Assembly (NCBI RefSeq): GCF_014698235.1
Contig: NZ_JACJSP010000009.1
Coordinates: 62,001 to 126,000, forward strand
Source of the DNA: Limnothrix sp. FACHB-406
Lineage (GTDB): Bacteria; Cyanobacteriota; Cyanobacteriia; CACIAM-69d
Length of the DNA stretch: 64,000 nt
Direction: 5' to 3'
Position numbers and translations under genes: made by a program. Below, piece after piece: positions 8,687 through 18,754 of this stretch. The notes beneath the pieces are model-generated. The model did no database searches and had not been told where the DNA came from. It saw nothing but the letters and a program-made list of their open reading frames with translations. How positions within the stretch are numbered: the stretch's first letter is position 1; the number at the start of each line of letters is the position of its first letter.

Positions 8687-9679
8687 TTAACGAGCGGTGG
8701 CAGTCGTGGCCGGTTGAGCCGAAACCGGAGCCGCCGCCCGCACTGCTCGGAACATGCCAAACCGACAAAGCCCGGCCCCAAAGGCCAAACGCATCAGCAG
8801 CAAGGTGGGCACTTCCCGCAAAGACTTCACCAGGCCCGGAATGCCAAACTTGATCAGGCCGGCGGGTCTGGCTACCCCTTGCCAGATGGAGTCAAGCCAA
8901 GAGGGCAAGGTTTCAGGAGTCCAATCAGCCGTCATCACATCGCCATCCGTGAGACCCGTGGCGGCCAGGTCTTCGGCAAAGCCTTCAATGCTGGCGAAGG
9001 CCGGGTGGGCCCATTGCTCCAGCAGTTGTTTCATGACGGGGCGCTCCCAGCCGTTGAGGGGCACTTGCCGATCGTCCCGCTGGTTCCAGTCAGCCACCAC
9101 CAGAATTCCGCCGGGTTTGAGCACTCGCAGCAGTTCCTTGGCGAAAACGGCCTTGTCGGGCATGTGGGGCCCCGCTTCGATCGACCAAACCACATCAAAG
9201 CTGGCATCGGGGAACGACAGGGCCATGGCATCATCCACCGCGAATTGTGCGGTCACATCCGGCGGGGTCAGGGATTGGGCCCGGGCCACCTGCTGGGGAC
9301 TGATCGTAATGCCTGTGACCTGGAAACCATAGTCCTTGGCCAGAATGCGACTGCTGCCGCCAATGCCACAGCCCACATCCAGCAGGGTTGTGCCGGCTGG
9401 CAGGCGATCGAGCTGGCCCCAACGCACCATTTCATGGACAAAATCCGCTTTGGCCGCCAAAAAGTCCTTGCGGCGCGGGGGAGAGCCATAGTGACCCAAG
9501 TGGATATGCTCACCCCAATAGAATTCCAAAATGCCGTCTGTGGTCCACTCGTCATAGGCGTTGGCGACGGAGTTGGCGGACTGGTACTTCCGAGGAGACC
9601 ACAGATACAACGCCAGACCCAAAAGGGGCAAACCAACGAACAGGCCAAGGGCGATCGGGAGGGATAGGGGCAGGGTCAT
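8687..9679 (-). CDS. MPBQ/MSBQ methyltransferase (plastoquinone/tocopherol pathway)
   Basis: SAM-dependent enzyme that methylates 2-methyl-6-phytyl- and 2-methyl-6-solanyl-benzoquinol, feeding tocopherol and plastoquinone synthesis. The N-terminal hydrophobic anchor (about residues 6-24) fits membrane association. The core matches Synechocystis sll0418 very closely as I recall it: TTLLDVGCGIGGSSRILAK (SAM loop), ITISPQQVARA, FDVVWSIEAGPHMPDK and LMRLAFGAGLCRFGMF near the end. The last ~17 residues are an Ala/Pro/Thr-rich tail that seems extra. I chose the ATG at 9679. The frame is open upstream to a TTG at 9709, which would add 10 residues. The enzyme call rests on strong family resemblance. 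Confidence 0.92.
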   Translation of the reverse strand: MTLPLSLPIALGLFVGLPLLGLALYLWSPRKYQSANSVANAYDEWTTDGILEFYWGEHIHLGHYGSPPRRKDFLAAKADFVHEMVRWGQLDRLPAGTTLLDVGCGIGGSSRILAKDYGFQVTGITISPQQVARAQSLTPPDVTAQFAVDDAMALSFPDASFDVVWSIEAGPHMPDKAVFAKELLRVLKPGGILVVADWNQRDDRQVPLNGWERPVMKQLLEQWAHPAFASIEGFAEDLAATGLTDGDVMTADWTPETLPSWLDSIWQGVARPAGLIKFGIPGLVKSLREVPTLLLMRLAFGAGLCRFGMFRAVRAAAPVSAQPATTATAR

Positions 9680-9766
9680 GGCAAAGGCAACCAAGCGGTC
9701 ATGAAGCAATGGACAGGATCTATCGAGTTGGGCTGTTGATTAACCCCTCCAAGGGGCGGCCCATGT

Positions 9767-10450
9767 CTAGCTTGCCAGATTTGGGGAGGGACGGCGGCGA
9801 GCGAGGGTCATCCCATCCCCGATCGGGACGAGGCTTAGATCCACCCGAGGGTCTTGGTGCAACCGAGCGTTGAATTCGCGAATCGCTTCCGTGTTGTTTT
9901 CCTGGTTGGTGGGATCGGCCACGCGCCCGGCCCACAGCACATTGTCAATGGCGATCAGACCACCGGGTCGAACCAGGGCCAGGCAGCGATCGAGATAGTT
10001 TGGGTAATTTTTCTTGTCCGCGTCAATGAAGGCGAAATCGAAGCAATCTGCCTGACCGTCCGCCAGCAATTGATCGAGCGTCTCGAGGGCCGGCGCAATT
10101 CGCAGATCGATTTTGTGGGCAACGCCGGCCCGCTGCCAAAATTCCTGGGCGATCGCGGTGTCGTTGGCGCTCACATCGCAGGCCACAATCCGCCCCCGAT
10201 CGGGCATGGCCAAGGCGACCGAAAGGGTGCTGTAGCCCGTGAAGGTTCCCACTTCGATCGCCCGCTCAGCCCCAATCAGTTGCACCAACAGGGCCATGAA
10301 CTGGCCCTGTTCCGGCGCAATTTGCATTTGGGCGGCGGGGTGGCGAGCGGTTACCTGCCGCAGTTCCTGCAAAATTGGCGCTTCCCGCAGGGACACGGCC
10401 AACAAATAGTCATAGAGGCGATCGCTCAGATCCAGCGTGCGAGGAGACAT
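9767..10450 (-). CDS. Class I SAM-dependent O-methyltransferase
   Basis: Cation-dependent O-methyltransferase of the CCoAOMT-like type, 227 residues. Motifs are VGTFTGYSTLSVALAMPDRG (SAM loop, about 63-82), the metal/substrate segment FIDADKKNYPNYLD with its aspartates, and IAIDNVLWAGRVADP. These are the canonical landmarks of the family to which Synechocystis slr0095 belongs. That enzyme methylates catechol-type phenolics in vitro; the natural substrate is unknown. No membrane segments. It follows the MPBQ methyltransferase gene on the same strand with an 87-bp gap. The gap does not establish cotranscription. Confidence 0.93.
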   Translation of the reverse strand: MSPRTLDLSDRLYDYLLAVSLREAPILQELRQVTARHPAAQMQIAPEQGQFMALLVQLIGAERAIEVGTFTGYSTLSVALAMPDRGRIVACDVSANDTAIAQEFWQRAGVAHKIDLRIAPALETLDQLLADGQADCFDFAFIDADKKNYPNYLDRCLALVRPGGLIAIDNVLWAGRVADPTNQENNTEAIREFNARLHQDPRVDLSLVPIGDGMTLARRRPSPNLAS

Positions 10451-10651
10451 GGCAGAAGAGGTCGGGCGAGATTACGGATGCCAAAGATATTAATGCTGGC
10501 AATAGGGCTGGCAATAGGGCTGCAACCAAAACCGGAAACAAGGTTGAAAAAGCCAGAAGTCCAAATACCGGAGACTCTGCGCCAGCAAGGAACAGGAGCC
10601 ACCGGGCAGCGGGGGCATCCACCGTTTTGGCTCCCCCGGCCCCGACAAGCC

Positions 10652-11569
10652 CTAGACGATCGCCCGTAAGGCCGCCGACAAATCCCCATAGTCAAATTGG
10701 AAGCCCGCCTGTTGGGCCCGATCGGGCAGCACACATTGACCTTCCAACACCACCTGAGCCGCTTCCCCCAGCAATAGATCCAGTGCAAAGGCGGGCACCG
10801 GTAACCAAGAGGGGCGATTCAGCAAACTGCCCAGCACCTGGCACAGTTCCCCCATCCGCACCGGTTTGGGAGCGGTGGCGTTGTAAACCCCGCTGAAGCT
10901 GGGATCCTTGAGCGATCGCTCAATCAGATTCACCACATCTATCAAGTGAATCCAGGAAAACCACTGTTGACCCGTGCCCAAGGGGCCGCCCGCAAAGGCC
11001 CGAAACACCGGCAGCATTTTACCCAGCGCACCCCCATCTCCCAGCACAATGCCCGTGCGCAAAATCACCAACCGGGTTTGCTGGGCCGTGACGGCCTGGG
11101 CTTCCGCTTCCCAAGCTTGGCAAACCTGGGCCAAAAAGCCCTGGCCAGCCGAGCTGGCCTCGGTGAAGGTGGCCGTTTCGCTGGGGCCATAGAACCCGAT
11201 CGCGGAGGAATTCACCAAAACGGCGGGTTTGGGATTGGCCGCCGCGATCGCCTCCACAATTCGCCGGGTTCCCAGTTGGCGACTGTCTAAAATTTCCTGC
11301 TTGCGGGCCGTGGTCCAGCGGCCTTCCGCGATCGGCGCACCGGCCAGGTTCACCACCCCATCGCACCCCGCGATCGCCTGTTGCCAATCGCCAGCGGCCG
11401 TGGGTTCATAGCCCACAATTGACAGGTTGGGAAAGGCCGATCGGGGAAAACAGCGCTCCGCCCTTGCCCGATCGCGACTGAAAAGCACCAGGGAATCCCC
11501 TTGCTGATTCAACCGCTGCACCAAGGCACGGCCAACGAAACCGGTTGCTCCAGTGATTGCAACTTTCAT
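10652..11569 (-). CDS. TIGR01777-family NAD-dependent epimerase-like protein
   Basis: Extended short-chain dehydrogenase fold, 305 residues. The N-terminal GATGFVGRALVQRL is the nucleotide-binding loop. GCDGVVNLAGAPIAEGRW and the catalytic-type YxxxK region replaced by SSAIGFYGP are typical of TIGR01777 proteins (YfcH, cyanobacterial slr1223-like). The C-terminal DUF1731-like tail (ALDLLLGEAAQVVLEGQCVLP) is present. These proteins are sometimes annotated as SulA-like division inhibitors, which rests on weak evidence. The biochemical role is unknown. In many cyanobacteria and plants the family is linked to chloroplast or cell division. Confidence 0.9.
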   Translation of the reverse strand: MKVAITGATGFVGRALVQRLNQQGDSLVLFSRDRARAERCFPRSAFPNLSIVGYEPTAAGDWQQAIAGCDGVVNLAGAPIAEGRWTTARKQEILDSRQLGTRRIVEAIAAANPKPAVLVNSSAIGFYGPSETATFTEASSAGQGFLAQVCQAWEAEAQAVTAQQTRLVILRTGIVLGDGGALGKMLPVFRAFAGGPLGTGQQWFSWIHLIDVVNLIERSLKDPSFSGVYNATAPKPVRMGELCQVLGSLLNRPSWLPVPAFALDLLLGEAAQVVLEGQCVLPDRAQQAGFQFDYGDLSAALRAIV

Positions 11570-11811
11570 GGGGGACTCTTCGCCAGAAAAACGGTAGAAA
11601 CGCGGGATCTGAATGGATGGATGGGCACAACGGATCTGAGTGATTTTGGCTGAGTGGCTTTGAAGGACTCAGATCCCGAGAACGCATCAGCCATGCCTAA
11701 AGATCGACTCATCCTATTGTCGATCCATTGTCGATTTGTCGATCAGCCCCCATGAATTAGCCGTGCATTAGCCGTTGATTCACCCACCCGATCGCCGGCC
11801 ATGGCGATCGC

Positions 11812-12207
11812 CTAGCGCGGGGCATAGCCCATTCCATTGGCATCGGCATAGCGATTCATGAACCGCATGAACCGATCCCACTGTTCCGGGATTTCAATCC
11901 GAAATTGGCATTCAAACCGCTCAAAATCATCGCCTTCGGGCCCGCCGAAGATAAACCGCACGCTGGAAGGTTCTACCAAAATGTCGCCTTCCTCGTCTCG
12001 CAGGCGCAGACTCCCGGAAAACCGATTGGTCACGGCCCGAAAGCGCTCAATGCAGTTCAGTTGCTCAAAAACCATCATTACGATCTTTGCGCCCGTGGCC
12101 GGATCCCGTCGCAGGCTCACGTTGCTGGGATCTTCAACCACCCCATCAAAAAACTCCATAGATGGGGCGATCGCACGGTTGATCGCGCCGCTGGTCGCAT
12201 CGCTCAT
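11812..12207 (-). CDS. Psb28-2, photosystem II assembly protein
   Basis: Small soluble protein that binds photosystem II assembly intermediates at the cytoplasmic side. It has 131 residues from the ATG at 12207, which sits six bases after a clear GGAGG. An upstream start at 12243 lacks this. Diagnostic stretches are SMEFFDGVVEDPSNVSLRRD, SVRFIFGGPEGDDFERFECQF and the C-terminal QWDRFMRFMNRYADANGMGY. The last is shared by all Psb28 proteins, while the N-terminal half resembles Psb28-2 (slr1739 type) more than Psb28-1. It follows accA on the same strand with a 106-bp gap. Confidence 0.88.
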   Translation of the reverse strand: MSDATSGAINRAIAPSMEFFDGVVEDPSNVSLRRDPATGAKIVMMVFEQLNCIERFRAVTNRFSGSLRLRDEEGDILVEPSSVRFIFGGPEGDDFERFECQFRIEIPEQWDRFMRFMNRYADANGMGYAPR

Positions 12208-12313
12208 AGATACCTCCAAGGCCCCTGCGAGACTGATCCCCACGGGAAAAATACAGGATGCTCATTTCTATGATCGGATACAGACGCTTAATTGGAGCTG
12301 CCCACGGCAACGA

Positions 12314-13318
12314 CTACGAAGCGGAGGTCGCCAGCGATTCGATCGGCCCCTCGGTGAATTGACCAATTTTGCGGAATTTCTGATAGCGGCGATCGCGCCG
12401 GGCTTGGGGTGACAGGCTCAGGAGTTGTTCCAAGGCCCGCACGATCGCCTGCTTCAGGGTTTCGGCCGTTTCCAGCGGGTTGGAGTGGGCCCCGCCCAAG
12501 GGTTCCGACAAAATTTCATCCAAAATTCCCAGATCCTTCAGATCACGCGCCGTGATCTTCAAGGCTTCGGCCGCTTGGGCCGCCTTGCCCGCATCTCGCC
12601 ACAAAATTGAGGCGCAAGCTTCCGGCGAAGCCACGGTGTAGACCGAGTGCTCAAACATCATCAGCCAGTCGCCAACGCCAATTCCCAGGGCCCCGCCGGA
12701 GCCGCCTTCGCCAATGATGGTGCAAAGGATGGGCACATTGAGCCGGAACATTTCCCGCAGGTTATAGGCGATCGCCTCGCCTTGGCCCAGCCGCTCGGCA
12801 TCGACCCCCGCCCAAGCACCGGGCGTGTCAATAAAGGTAATGATCGGCATTCCGAATCGATCGGCATGTTCCATCAGGCGCATGGCCTTGCGATAGCCGC
12901 CGGGGGTTGCCATGCCAAAATTCCGGGCCACATTGTCTTTGGTGTCGCGGCCTTTTTGGTGGCCCAAAATCACCACGGGCATCCCATCCAAGCTGGCCAC
13001 GCCGCCCACGATCGCTGGGTCATCTCCCCCGCGCCGATCGCCGTGCAACTCCAGCCAATCATCGGTCATGGCGTTGATGTAGTCCAAGGTGCTGGGGCGG
13101 CGGGGATGGCGAGCCACTTGCAACCGCTGCACCGCCGACAAACCGCCATAGACCTCTTGGCGCAACTGGTTCGATCGCTCCTCCAACTGCTGGATTTGAT
13201 CGCTCACATCCACCCCGTTCTCCTCCGCGAGGCGACGGATCCGCTCAATGCGCTCTTGCAGATCCACGAGCGGCTTTTCAAAGTCCAGATACAGAGGTTT
13301 TCGATTTGCAGTAGCCAT
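12314..13318 (-). CDS. accA: Acetyl-CoA carboxylase carboxyltransferase subunit alpha
   Basis: Alpha chain of the carboxyltransferase that moves CO2 from carboxybiotin to acetyl-CoA, giving malonyl-CoA for fatty acid synthesis. It partners with AccD, which is not in this window. The 334 residues include the coiled N-terminus ([21 protein letters not shown]), [32 protein letters not shown] and [26 protein letters not shown], then [15 protein letters not shown] for acyl-CoA binding. The ATG start is standard. It sits 97 bp after aar. The aar-accA neighbourhood is a known cyanobacterial arrangement and ties malonyl-CoA supply to acyl-ACP reduction. Confidence 0.97.
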   Translation of the reverse strand: MATANRKPLYLDFEKPLVDLQERIERIRRLAEENGVDVSDQIQQLEERSNQLRQEVYGGLSAVQRLQVARHPRRPSTLDYINAMTDDWLELHGDRRGGDDPAIVGGVASLDGMPVVILGHQKGRDTKDNVARNFGMATPGGYRKAMRLMEHADRFGMPIITFIDTPGAWAGVDAERLGQGEAIAYNLREMFRLNVPILCTIIGEGGSGGALGIGVGDWLMMFEHSVYTVASPEACASILWRDAGKAAQAAEALKITARDLKDLGILDEILSEPLGGAHSNPLETAETLKQAIVRALEQLLSLSPQARRDRRYQKFRKIGQFTEGPIESLATSAS

Positions 13319-13415
13319 AGGTCAAACACAGGCGCGATCGCGCAACGGTCGTGGTTGCCAACTTCGGCAGGGGCCCCGGTGGGCAACGGGGCCCCAAAGC
13401 TGGCGCGTGGGGTCT

Positions 13416-14447
13416 TTAGCCGACAGGATCGAGCAACAAGGGTTTGAAACCGTGCTTAATCGAGGCTTCTCCAATTTGCAGCATCTTCTCGATCGTGATT
13501 TGGTTGCGGTTCCACGAAAAGTTCGTGTACCACTTCTCAAATTCCAACAGCATCGATTCTCCAAAGCAGGCAAAGATGTGGCGCTTTGGGTTCACCATCC
13601 CGATCGCCCGCATGATCCGCGAGTCAATGTCCAGGGTGTGCTCCACAATACCACCGCTCAACACATGCACACCCGGCGCTTGGATTTTGGTGCCCATGTT
13701 TTTCGGATAGCCACCATCGATGATCAGGCAAGGCTTTTTCAGCATTGTCGGATCAATTTCTACTCCCTTGGGCATACTGGCCACCCAAACGATAATGTCC
13801 GCCAGGGGCAAAGATTCTTCCAAGGACAGGATTTTGCCGCGTCCCAAATCATCCCGCAGCGCTTGCAGGCGATCTTCCTGACGTGCAATCAACAGCAAAT
13901 CTTGGATATTTGTGCGGGCATTGAGCCACTGACAAACGGCGCTGCCAATATCACCCGTGGCTCCGCAAACGGCCACGGTCGCTCGGGACAGTTCCAGATT
14001 CAACCGCTTGGCCATCTCTTCCACTTGGCGGCAGATGATGTAAGCCGTGTGGGTGTTACCGGTGGTGAAACGAGCAAAGTCTAGCTCCACATTCCGCACC
14101 AAACGGGTTTGAGACAAATTGAAATTTTCAAACACGATCGAGGAAAAGCCCCCCAGCGCCGTCACTGACAACCCCAGCTTTTGGGCATGGGCCATCGCGT
14201 TCAGCACCTTGCGCACAGCGGTTTTCCCGCGATTGCTGGTGAGCATTTCCGGCAAAAATCCCGAGTCAATATACTGACCTTCGATTTCTTGTCCAGTGGC
14301 GCTCTTCACCCGCACGGTATCGACCGCTTGGGGCGGCGCACTGCACCAAAACTCCAAATCCCGATCGGCACATTCGGGAAGACCCAACTCGCGCGCGATT
14401 TCGTGCGTTCTTTCTAAGCTGGGGGAGTGACCGATAAGACCAAACAT
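13416..14447 (-). CDS. aar: Long-chain acyl-[acyl-carrier-protein] reductase
   Basis: Reduces fatty acyl-ACP to fatty aldehyde with NADPH, the first step of cyanobacterial alkane synthesis. The product is 343 residues from [12 protein letters not shown], the conserved family start. An in-frame ATG 90 bp upstream would add a non-homologous stretch. The C(G)[13 protein letters not shown] Rossmann motif is near residue 160-175. [27 protein letters not shown] is highly conserved, and the C-terminal [20 protein letters not shown] carries the cysteine implicated in thioester chemistry. It works with ado, encoded 381 bp upstream on the same strand. Confidence 0.97.
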   Translation of the reverse strand: MFGLIGHSPSLERTHEIARELGLPECADRDLEFWCSAPPQAVDTVRVKSATGQEIEGQYIDSGFLPEMLTSNRGKTAVRKVLNAMAHAQKLGLSVTALGGFSSIVFENFNLSQTRLVRNVELDFARFTTGNTHTAYIICRQVEEMAKRLNLELSRATVAVCGATGDIGSAVCQWLNARTNIQDLLLIARQEDRLQALRDDLGRGKILSLEESLPLADIIVWVASMPKGVEIDPTMLKKPCLIIDGGYPKNMGTKIQAPGVHVLSGGIVEHTLDIDSRIMRAIGMVNPKRHIFACFGESMLLEFEKWYTNFSWNRNQITIEKMLQIGEASIKHGFKPLLLDPVG

Positions 14448-14828
14448 CTCTTTGCTAAACGGGTTGAAGGGGGATAAGGAAACGAAGGGAACGAACAGGG
14501 AAGCGCAGGAATCCAACCCATTGCACAAGCCCATCACAGAGTGATCAAAGCAGCGGTTTGGGCCAGAATCAGCCGCTTTGGCTACTGATTTGGCCTTTTA
14601 CTGGTTCTGCCCTTTTGCAAGCCCTGTCAAGACGGGCCGGGCTGGGGTGACTGCGTTCAAGAACATGACCCCGATCGCCAAATCATCACGATCGAGGTCG
14701 GAGACTGCACAGCAACAGTCTTGGAAAATCATGGCCCCAAGCTGGGCGCAAATCTACAGCGATCGGGCGGCGGGAATTGGGCTGGGGGGCCCGGCGTGAA
14801 CTGGAATCCCCCAAGTCTGCCCTTCGCC
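14448..14828. other. 381-bp ado-aar intergenic region
   Basis: No gene is visible. It contains the aar leader and probably an aar promoter, because the gap is large for simple read-through. I found no hairpin with a T-run after ado. The sequence 14775-14795 is G-rich (TGGGCTGGGGGGCCCGG). Confidence 0.4.
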
Positions 14829-15530
14829 TTAGGCGGCAGCGGCTGCCAGGCCGGCCGTCAGCATTCGCAGGGTTTCACGGGTGGTGAAGCCAATGTTTTG
14901 CAGCGCTTCTTGGTAGGCGATCGTGAAGTCTTCCATCAAGGCTTCCTTCTCCATACCCAGCACCAGTGCGTCAGCGGCCACTTCGTCCAACATGCGCCAG
15001 ACGATCGCCAGGTTTTCGCGATTGGCACGCTCTAGCTCATCCTTAGCGCTTTCAAAGTTCGCCTTAAGCCATTGCTCGCCAAAGTTCAGGTGCAGATATT
15101 CATCCTTGACCACGTTTTCCGTGATTTTGCGAGCAAAGTCATCGGCGTGGGGGATGTAGACGTTGTAAGCCGAGATCGCAAAGGCTTCGATGATCAGCGC
15201 TTGGATCAACAAGCAGGTGACGATGTTGCCACCGGCCGCCGCCACTTGGAAGTTGCCGTGCAAATCCGAAAAGAACTTCTTGGCGAAGTCCATGTCGGGA
15301 GTCACGTTCAGGTTTTTGCCGCAGGCGGTGAAGCCTTTTTTGTGGCGGGCCTCCATCTTGGCCAGGTCAGCCAATTCTTCGGCATGGGTGGGCATCAGCT
15401 CGGCTAGACGCACGTAGTTGCTGGCGGCTTCGTCTTCGCCCTCAATCACGATCGCATTGATGCGGCTGTAGGCATCTTTGTAGGTTTCACTTTGGTAGTC
15501 GATCGCAGCGGGTGCCTCGAGTTGCGGCAT
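14829..15530 (-). CDS. ado: Aldehyde-deformylating oxygenase
   Basis: Non-heme diiron enzyme of the ferritin-like fold. It converts fatty aldehydes to alkanes or alkenes plus formate, using O2 and an external reductant. The 233 residues are a normal length. The helices carry the metal-ligand pattern: glutamate in [12 protein letters not shown] and H in [10 protein letters not shown], glutamate in [12 protein letters not shown], and E and H in [13 protein letters not shown]. The start [20 protein letters not shown] fits the family. With aar it forms the two-gene hydrocarbon pathway; accA follows on the same strand. Confidence 0.98.
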   Translation of the reverse strand: MPQLEAPAAIDYQSETYKDAYSRINAIVIEGEDEAASNYVRLAELMPTHAEELADLAKMEARHKKGFTACGKNLNVTPDMDFAKKFFSDLHGNFQVAAAGGNIVTCLLIQALIIEAFAISAYNVYIPHADDFARKITENVVKDEYLHLNFGEQWLKANFESAKDELERANRENLAIVWRMLDEVAADALVLGMEKEALMEDFTIAYQEALQNIGFTTRETLRMLTAGLAAAAA

Positions 15531-16170
15531 AGGTAGTTTTTCTCCTCGTGGGTAACGGTCGGAAAACGTTGACTGAGATCGGGTTGCTCATCACTGGAGG
15601 GCTGCACTGAGAGCTGCAACACCTACGCGCGGCTGCTTTCCGGCGCTGTCCCGAACAAATATTTGAAATTCTATCACCCTAGCCATAGGTTCCCAGGGGG
15701 GGAGCGCAGTCAGGATGGGGGGTAATCAGCGATTGAATTTGGCAAGCATCTGGCCCAGGGTAGGAGCCGATCGAGCCGGTCTGTGTTGATTCGGGCTGAT
15801 GGCGGGCTATGGGTCAGTGCCCCTTGAATTGGTCAGGAAGCGTCCTAGAACTGAGCCTAAAGATGAGCAGAACTAACCGGAAGGAATTACTACTATCAAG
15901 AGTGTTAATGATTTTATTAATTGTGCCCGCCATTGTGCCTGAATTTCGGCGAAATTGGTCTTGATTCAGGGAAGGGCCAGAAATTTTTGCCCCTCCCATT
16001 AGACCGCCCCAGGCCAGACCCCGCAACGCGAGATGACTTGAAAGACGACCATAGCCAAGGTTATGGCTTTTGCCATAGTCCCAGAGACTCTGGCAACTCG
16101 GAAGCACTCAGCCAACCTCAGGTCTAGGTCTGAAGACATCTCCGCCAGCGCAGGCCCAAAAATATCGGCC
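15531..16170. other. 640-bp region upstream of ado
   Basis: Contains the ado promoter and leader. No gene is supported. An open frame of 97 codons on the minus strand (15814-16107) has no family features. A small hairpin-forming stretch CCATAGCCAAGGTTATGG lies near 16050, without a T-run. Confidence 0.4.
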
Positions 16171-16899
16171 TCAGCGCACGTAGGCGAAGTAGGTGACCAT
16201 GGGGATCACGGTGGCCAAAATCAACAGCACCACGACCAGGATGGTGGAGCCATTGCGATCGGTCTCTTCAGCTTTTTTGAAGGTGCTTTCTACGGAAATT
16301 TTGCTGACGACAACCGGCGGGCCGGGATCCGGTTCGCCAGCCAAAACCACTGCCAGCCGATCTTTAGCTGCGATGAACGCTTCGTTGTAGTTGCCATCGC
16401 GGATTGGCACCAGCAGGGTTTCTTGGGCCACGCTGGTGGCAATGTCGGCGGTGAGGGTTGCTTGGGCGCTGCTGCCCACCTCGATCGCCGCATCGTTGGT
16501 GACCGCATCAAACACCATCAACACTTGGTTGGCTTGGTCTTCGGCTTCCGGAAACCAGGTTTCAAAAAGTTCTTGGGCAAAGCTATCGATCGTTTCGCCA
16601 TAGTCCAAGCGGCGGAACGTCACAAACCGAACTTCTGACCCCGTGGACTGGGCCACATCGCGCAGGGACTTCTCAAGACTGCCTTTGGTGAGGCGGCTGA
16701 ACAAATCGGCGCGATCGAGCACCCAAGTTTGCGGGTCAAAGGTCGGCATGTCATACACCCCCGTGGCGGCGGCAGGGGCGCTGGCACTAAACCAAAGGCC
16801 AACGGCGGCCACCAGCGCCAGGGTCAGGGCCCACAAACGGCGGCCCAAGGGGGGCTGTGAGTGACGGGGTGGGGGATTAAAGGAGCTGAGTGGGGTCAT
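16171..16899 (-). CDS. TPM-domain protein, Psb32-like
   Basis: Membrane-anchored, extracytoplasmic TPM-fold protein of 242 residues. An N-terminal hydrophobic segment (about 22-46, ending in ASAPAAATG) looks like a cleavable or anchoring signal. The TPM domain (about 48-190) starts VYDMPTFDPQTWVLDRADLFSRLTKG and contains TGSEVRFVTFRRLDYGET and QVLMVFDAVTNDAAIEVG. A C-terminal transmembrane helix follows (STILVVVLLILATVIPMVTYFA). This architecture matches cyanobacterial Psb32 (sll1390) and plant TLP18.3, which help photosystem II repair. The Psb32 identity is by resemblance; other TPM proteins look similar. Confidence 0.8.
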   Translation of the reverse strand: MTPLSSFNPPPRHSQPPLGRRLWALTLALVAAVGLWFSASAPAAATGVYDMPTFDPQTWVLDRADLFSRLTKGSLEKSLRDVAQSTGSEVRFVTFRRLDYGETIDSFAQELFETWFPEAEDQANQVLMVFDAVTNDAAIEVGSSAQATLTADIATSVAQETLLVPIRDGNYNEAFIAAKDRLAVVLAGEPDPGPPVVVSKISVESTFKKAEETDRNGSTILVVVLLILATVIPMVTYFAYVR

Positions 16900-17254
16900 G
16901 GATGATCAGAATTTATGACAAAGATTGGCAGCGTTGATAGTTGGCTCCCTGGCCCATTTTAAAAGCCGGTGTTTCCGCTGGCGCGGCCAAATTGCTCGCA
17001 ACTCATTCAAATAATTCAGAAATTGAATTCAGGGGATTCAGAAACTTGATTCAGGAACAGATTCAAAAGCTGGTCTGTTCACTGGCGCGGCCCAATGGCT
17101 CCCCAGCAAATCCTAAGCATGATCCCAATCAGCCCACCAATCAGCCCCTTGCGATCGCCTGAAATGGCCCTACGCTGGTCGATTGTGTTGCGCGATCGCG
17201 GCGTTCGCGCCCCCGTCTTCTCAACCTGCTCGCTTAACCTTCCCCGATCGCCCC

Positions 17255-17992
17255 ATGGCCCCCTTTAATCCCCTCAGCGGAACCATCATCAACATTGCCA
17301 CCATCTTGGTTGGCAGCGGCCTGGGTTTGCTACTGCGCAACTACTGGTCTGCCAACATGCTGCAAATCGTCACCCAAGGCGTGGCGCTGATTGTGATTTT
17401 GGTGGGGTTGCAAATGGCCCAAAGCCTGAGCCGGCTTCAGGGCATTGCGATCGATGGGATTGTGTTGGGGCTGGTGGCGCTGGTGGTGGGCGGCCTGGTG
17501 GGAGAAGCCTTGGCGATCGAACGCCGCTTGCAACAGTGGGGCGACTGGCTCAAGAGCAAAGTCAAGGGCGACGGTCAATTCACCGAAGGCTTTGTGGCCG
17601 CCAGTTTGTTGTTCTGCGTGGGGCCCATGGCCCTGGTGGGCTGTCTGAACAACGGTCTCACGGGCGACGATCGAATCTTGATTCTCAAGGCCTCCATGGA
17701 CGGCCTGGCGGCGATCGCCCTGGCCGGTAGCTCCGGGTTGGGGGTGGCCTTTTCAGTGTTGCCCCTGGGGATCTATCAAGGGGCCCTGTCCCTGGCGGCG
17801 GGCTTGCTGACCCAATTTGTGCCCAACCCAGCCACCGATCCCCAGGTGTTGGCCCTCACTGGTGTGGGCGGCTTGGCCATTGTGGCGATCGGGTTGAACC
17901 TGTTGGCGGTGACTCAAATTCGGGTTGGTTCGTTTTTGCCAGCCCTGGCGATCGCTCCGGCTATGTATGCTCTGCTCCGGGCGATCGGCTAA
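17255..17992 (+). CDS. DUF554 family membrane protein
   Basis: Integral membrane protein of 245 residues with about six or seven hydrophobic segments. The family starts with a motif like GTIINIATILVGSGLGLLL, seen here at residues 7-25 when translation starts at the ATG at 17255. The upstream frame to 17183 adds a poorly conserved, non-hydrophobic leader. Other hallmarks are LVALVVGGLVGEALAIERRL, SLLFCVGPMALVGCLNNGLTGD and KASMDGLAAIALAGSSGLGVAFS. DUF554 proteins are widespread and of unknown function, sometimes called putative transporters. No operon partner is seen. Confidence 0.9.
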   Translation: MAPFNPLSGTIINIATILVGSGLGLLLRNYWSANMLQIVTQGVALIVILVGLQMAQSLSRLQGIAIDGIVLGLVALVVGGLVGEALAIERRLQQWGDWLKSKVKGDGQFTEGFVAASLLFCVGPMALVGCLNNGLTGDDRILILKASMDGLAAIALAGSSGLGVAFSVLPLGIYQGALSLAAGLLTQFVPNPATDPQVLALTGVGGLAIVAIGLNLLAVTQIRVGSFLPALAIAPAMYALLRAIG

Positions 17993-18754
17993 CCGACCTG
18001 AAAACAGTCATAGCAGGGGCTGGGAAATGCTTTTCAATCATGCTTCCAAAATGAGCCTTCCAGGGCTGGACTATTTTGGTGGCATCAGCGATTCCCGAGA
18101 GGTATCAATAGTCACCGTCAGCGGCAGCCAGAACCAGGAATAGAAATCAGACAGCCTGTAATTTCAGCTTTTTTCAAGTATTTCAACTTTTTTCAAGTTC
18201 TAATTGTTTTAAGTGGGCATTTTTGAAGATTCAGAACATCTTCATCACGGTAGACAATGCCTTTTCGCCCTGTTAGCCTAGAAACCAGGGATTATTAAAA
18301 ATATTGGGACTGAGTGATTCGTTTCACCCATTAAGTTTTTTGTGGTCAGGACTTTCAAAACCCTGATCGTGGGAATTAATTCAGAAAGATTTTGAAACAT
18401 CGGTCACTCAGTCGCGACCATGTTCTTCAAAATCGAATTTTTAACGAATATTCAAGAAAACCATACTTGTGTAAATTAATACCTGATTTAACCCTGATTC
18501 TCCCTTGTTCACGGATCATCATCCATCAAAATTCATCTATCCTAGAAATAAGGAGAACGAACCCTGAGGGCAGCAAATAGCAAATTAGGGCTAGTTTTGA
18601 ACAATTTTCACCCTTTTTCAATTTTTCCACGTCTTTTGGAATTTCATCATGCTCGCCTGATTCGGTTGGGGTAGGAAGATTTTGCTCTGTGTGGCTTTCG
18701 CAAACCTCAGCGCAATCAACTCGCTCTCCCTAAATTACCGCGCTATCTTGATCC
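17993..18754. other. 762-bp AT-rich upstream region of the hybrid sensor kinase
   Basis: No gene is supported. The stretch 18140-18720 is clearly more AT-rich than its neighbours and probably carries the promoter and a long leader for the kinase at 18755. I see no clear intrinsic terminator for the DUF554 gene. Confidence 0.4.

Noticed and set aside
15814-16107. 97-codon minus-strand frame upstream of ado
   Set aside because: No family features, no good ribosome-binding site, and it sits in the promoter region.
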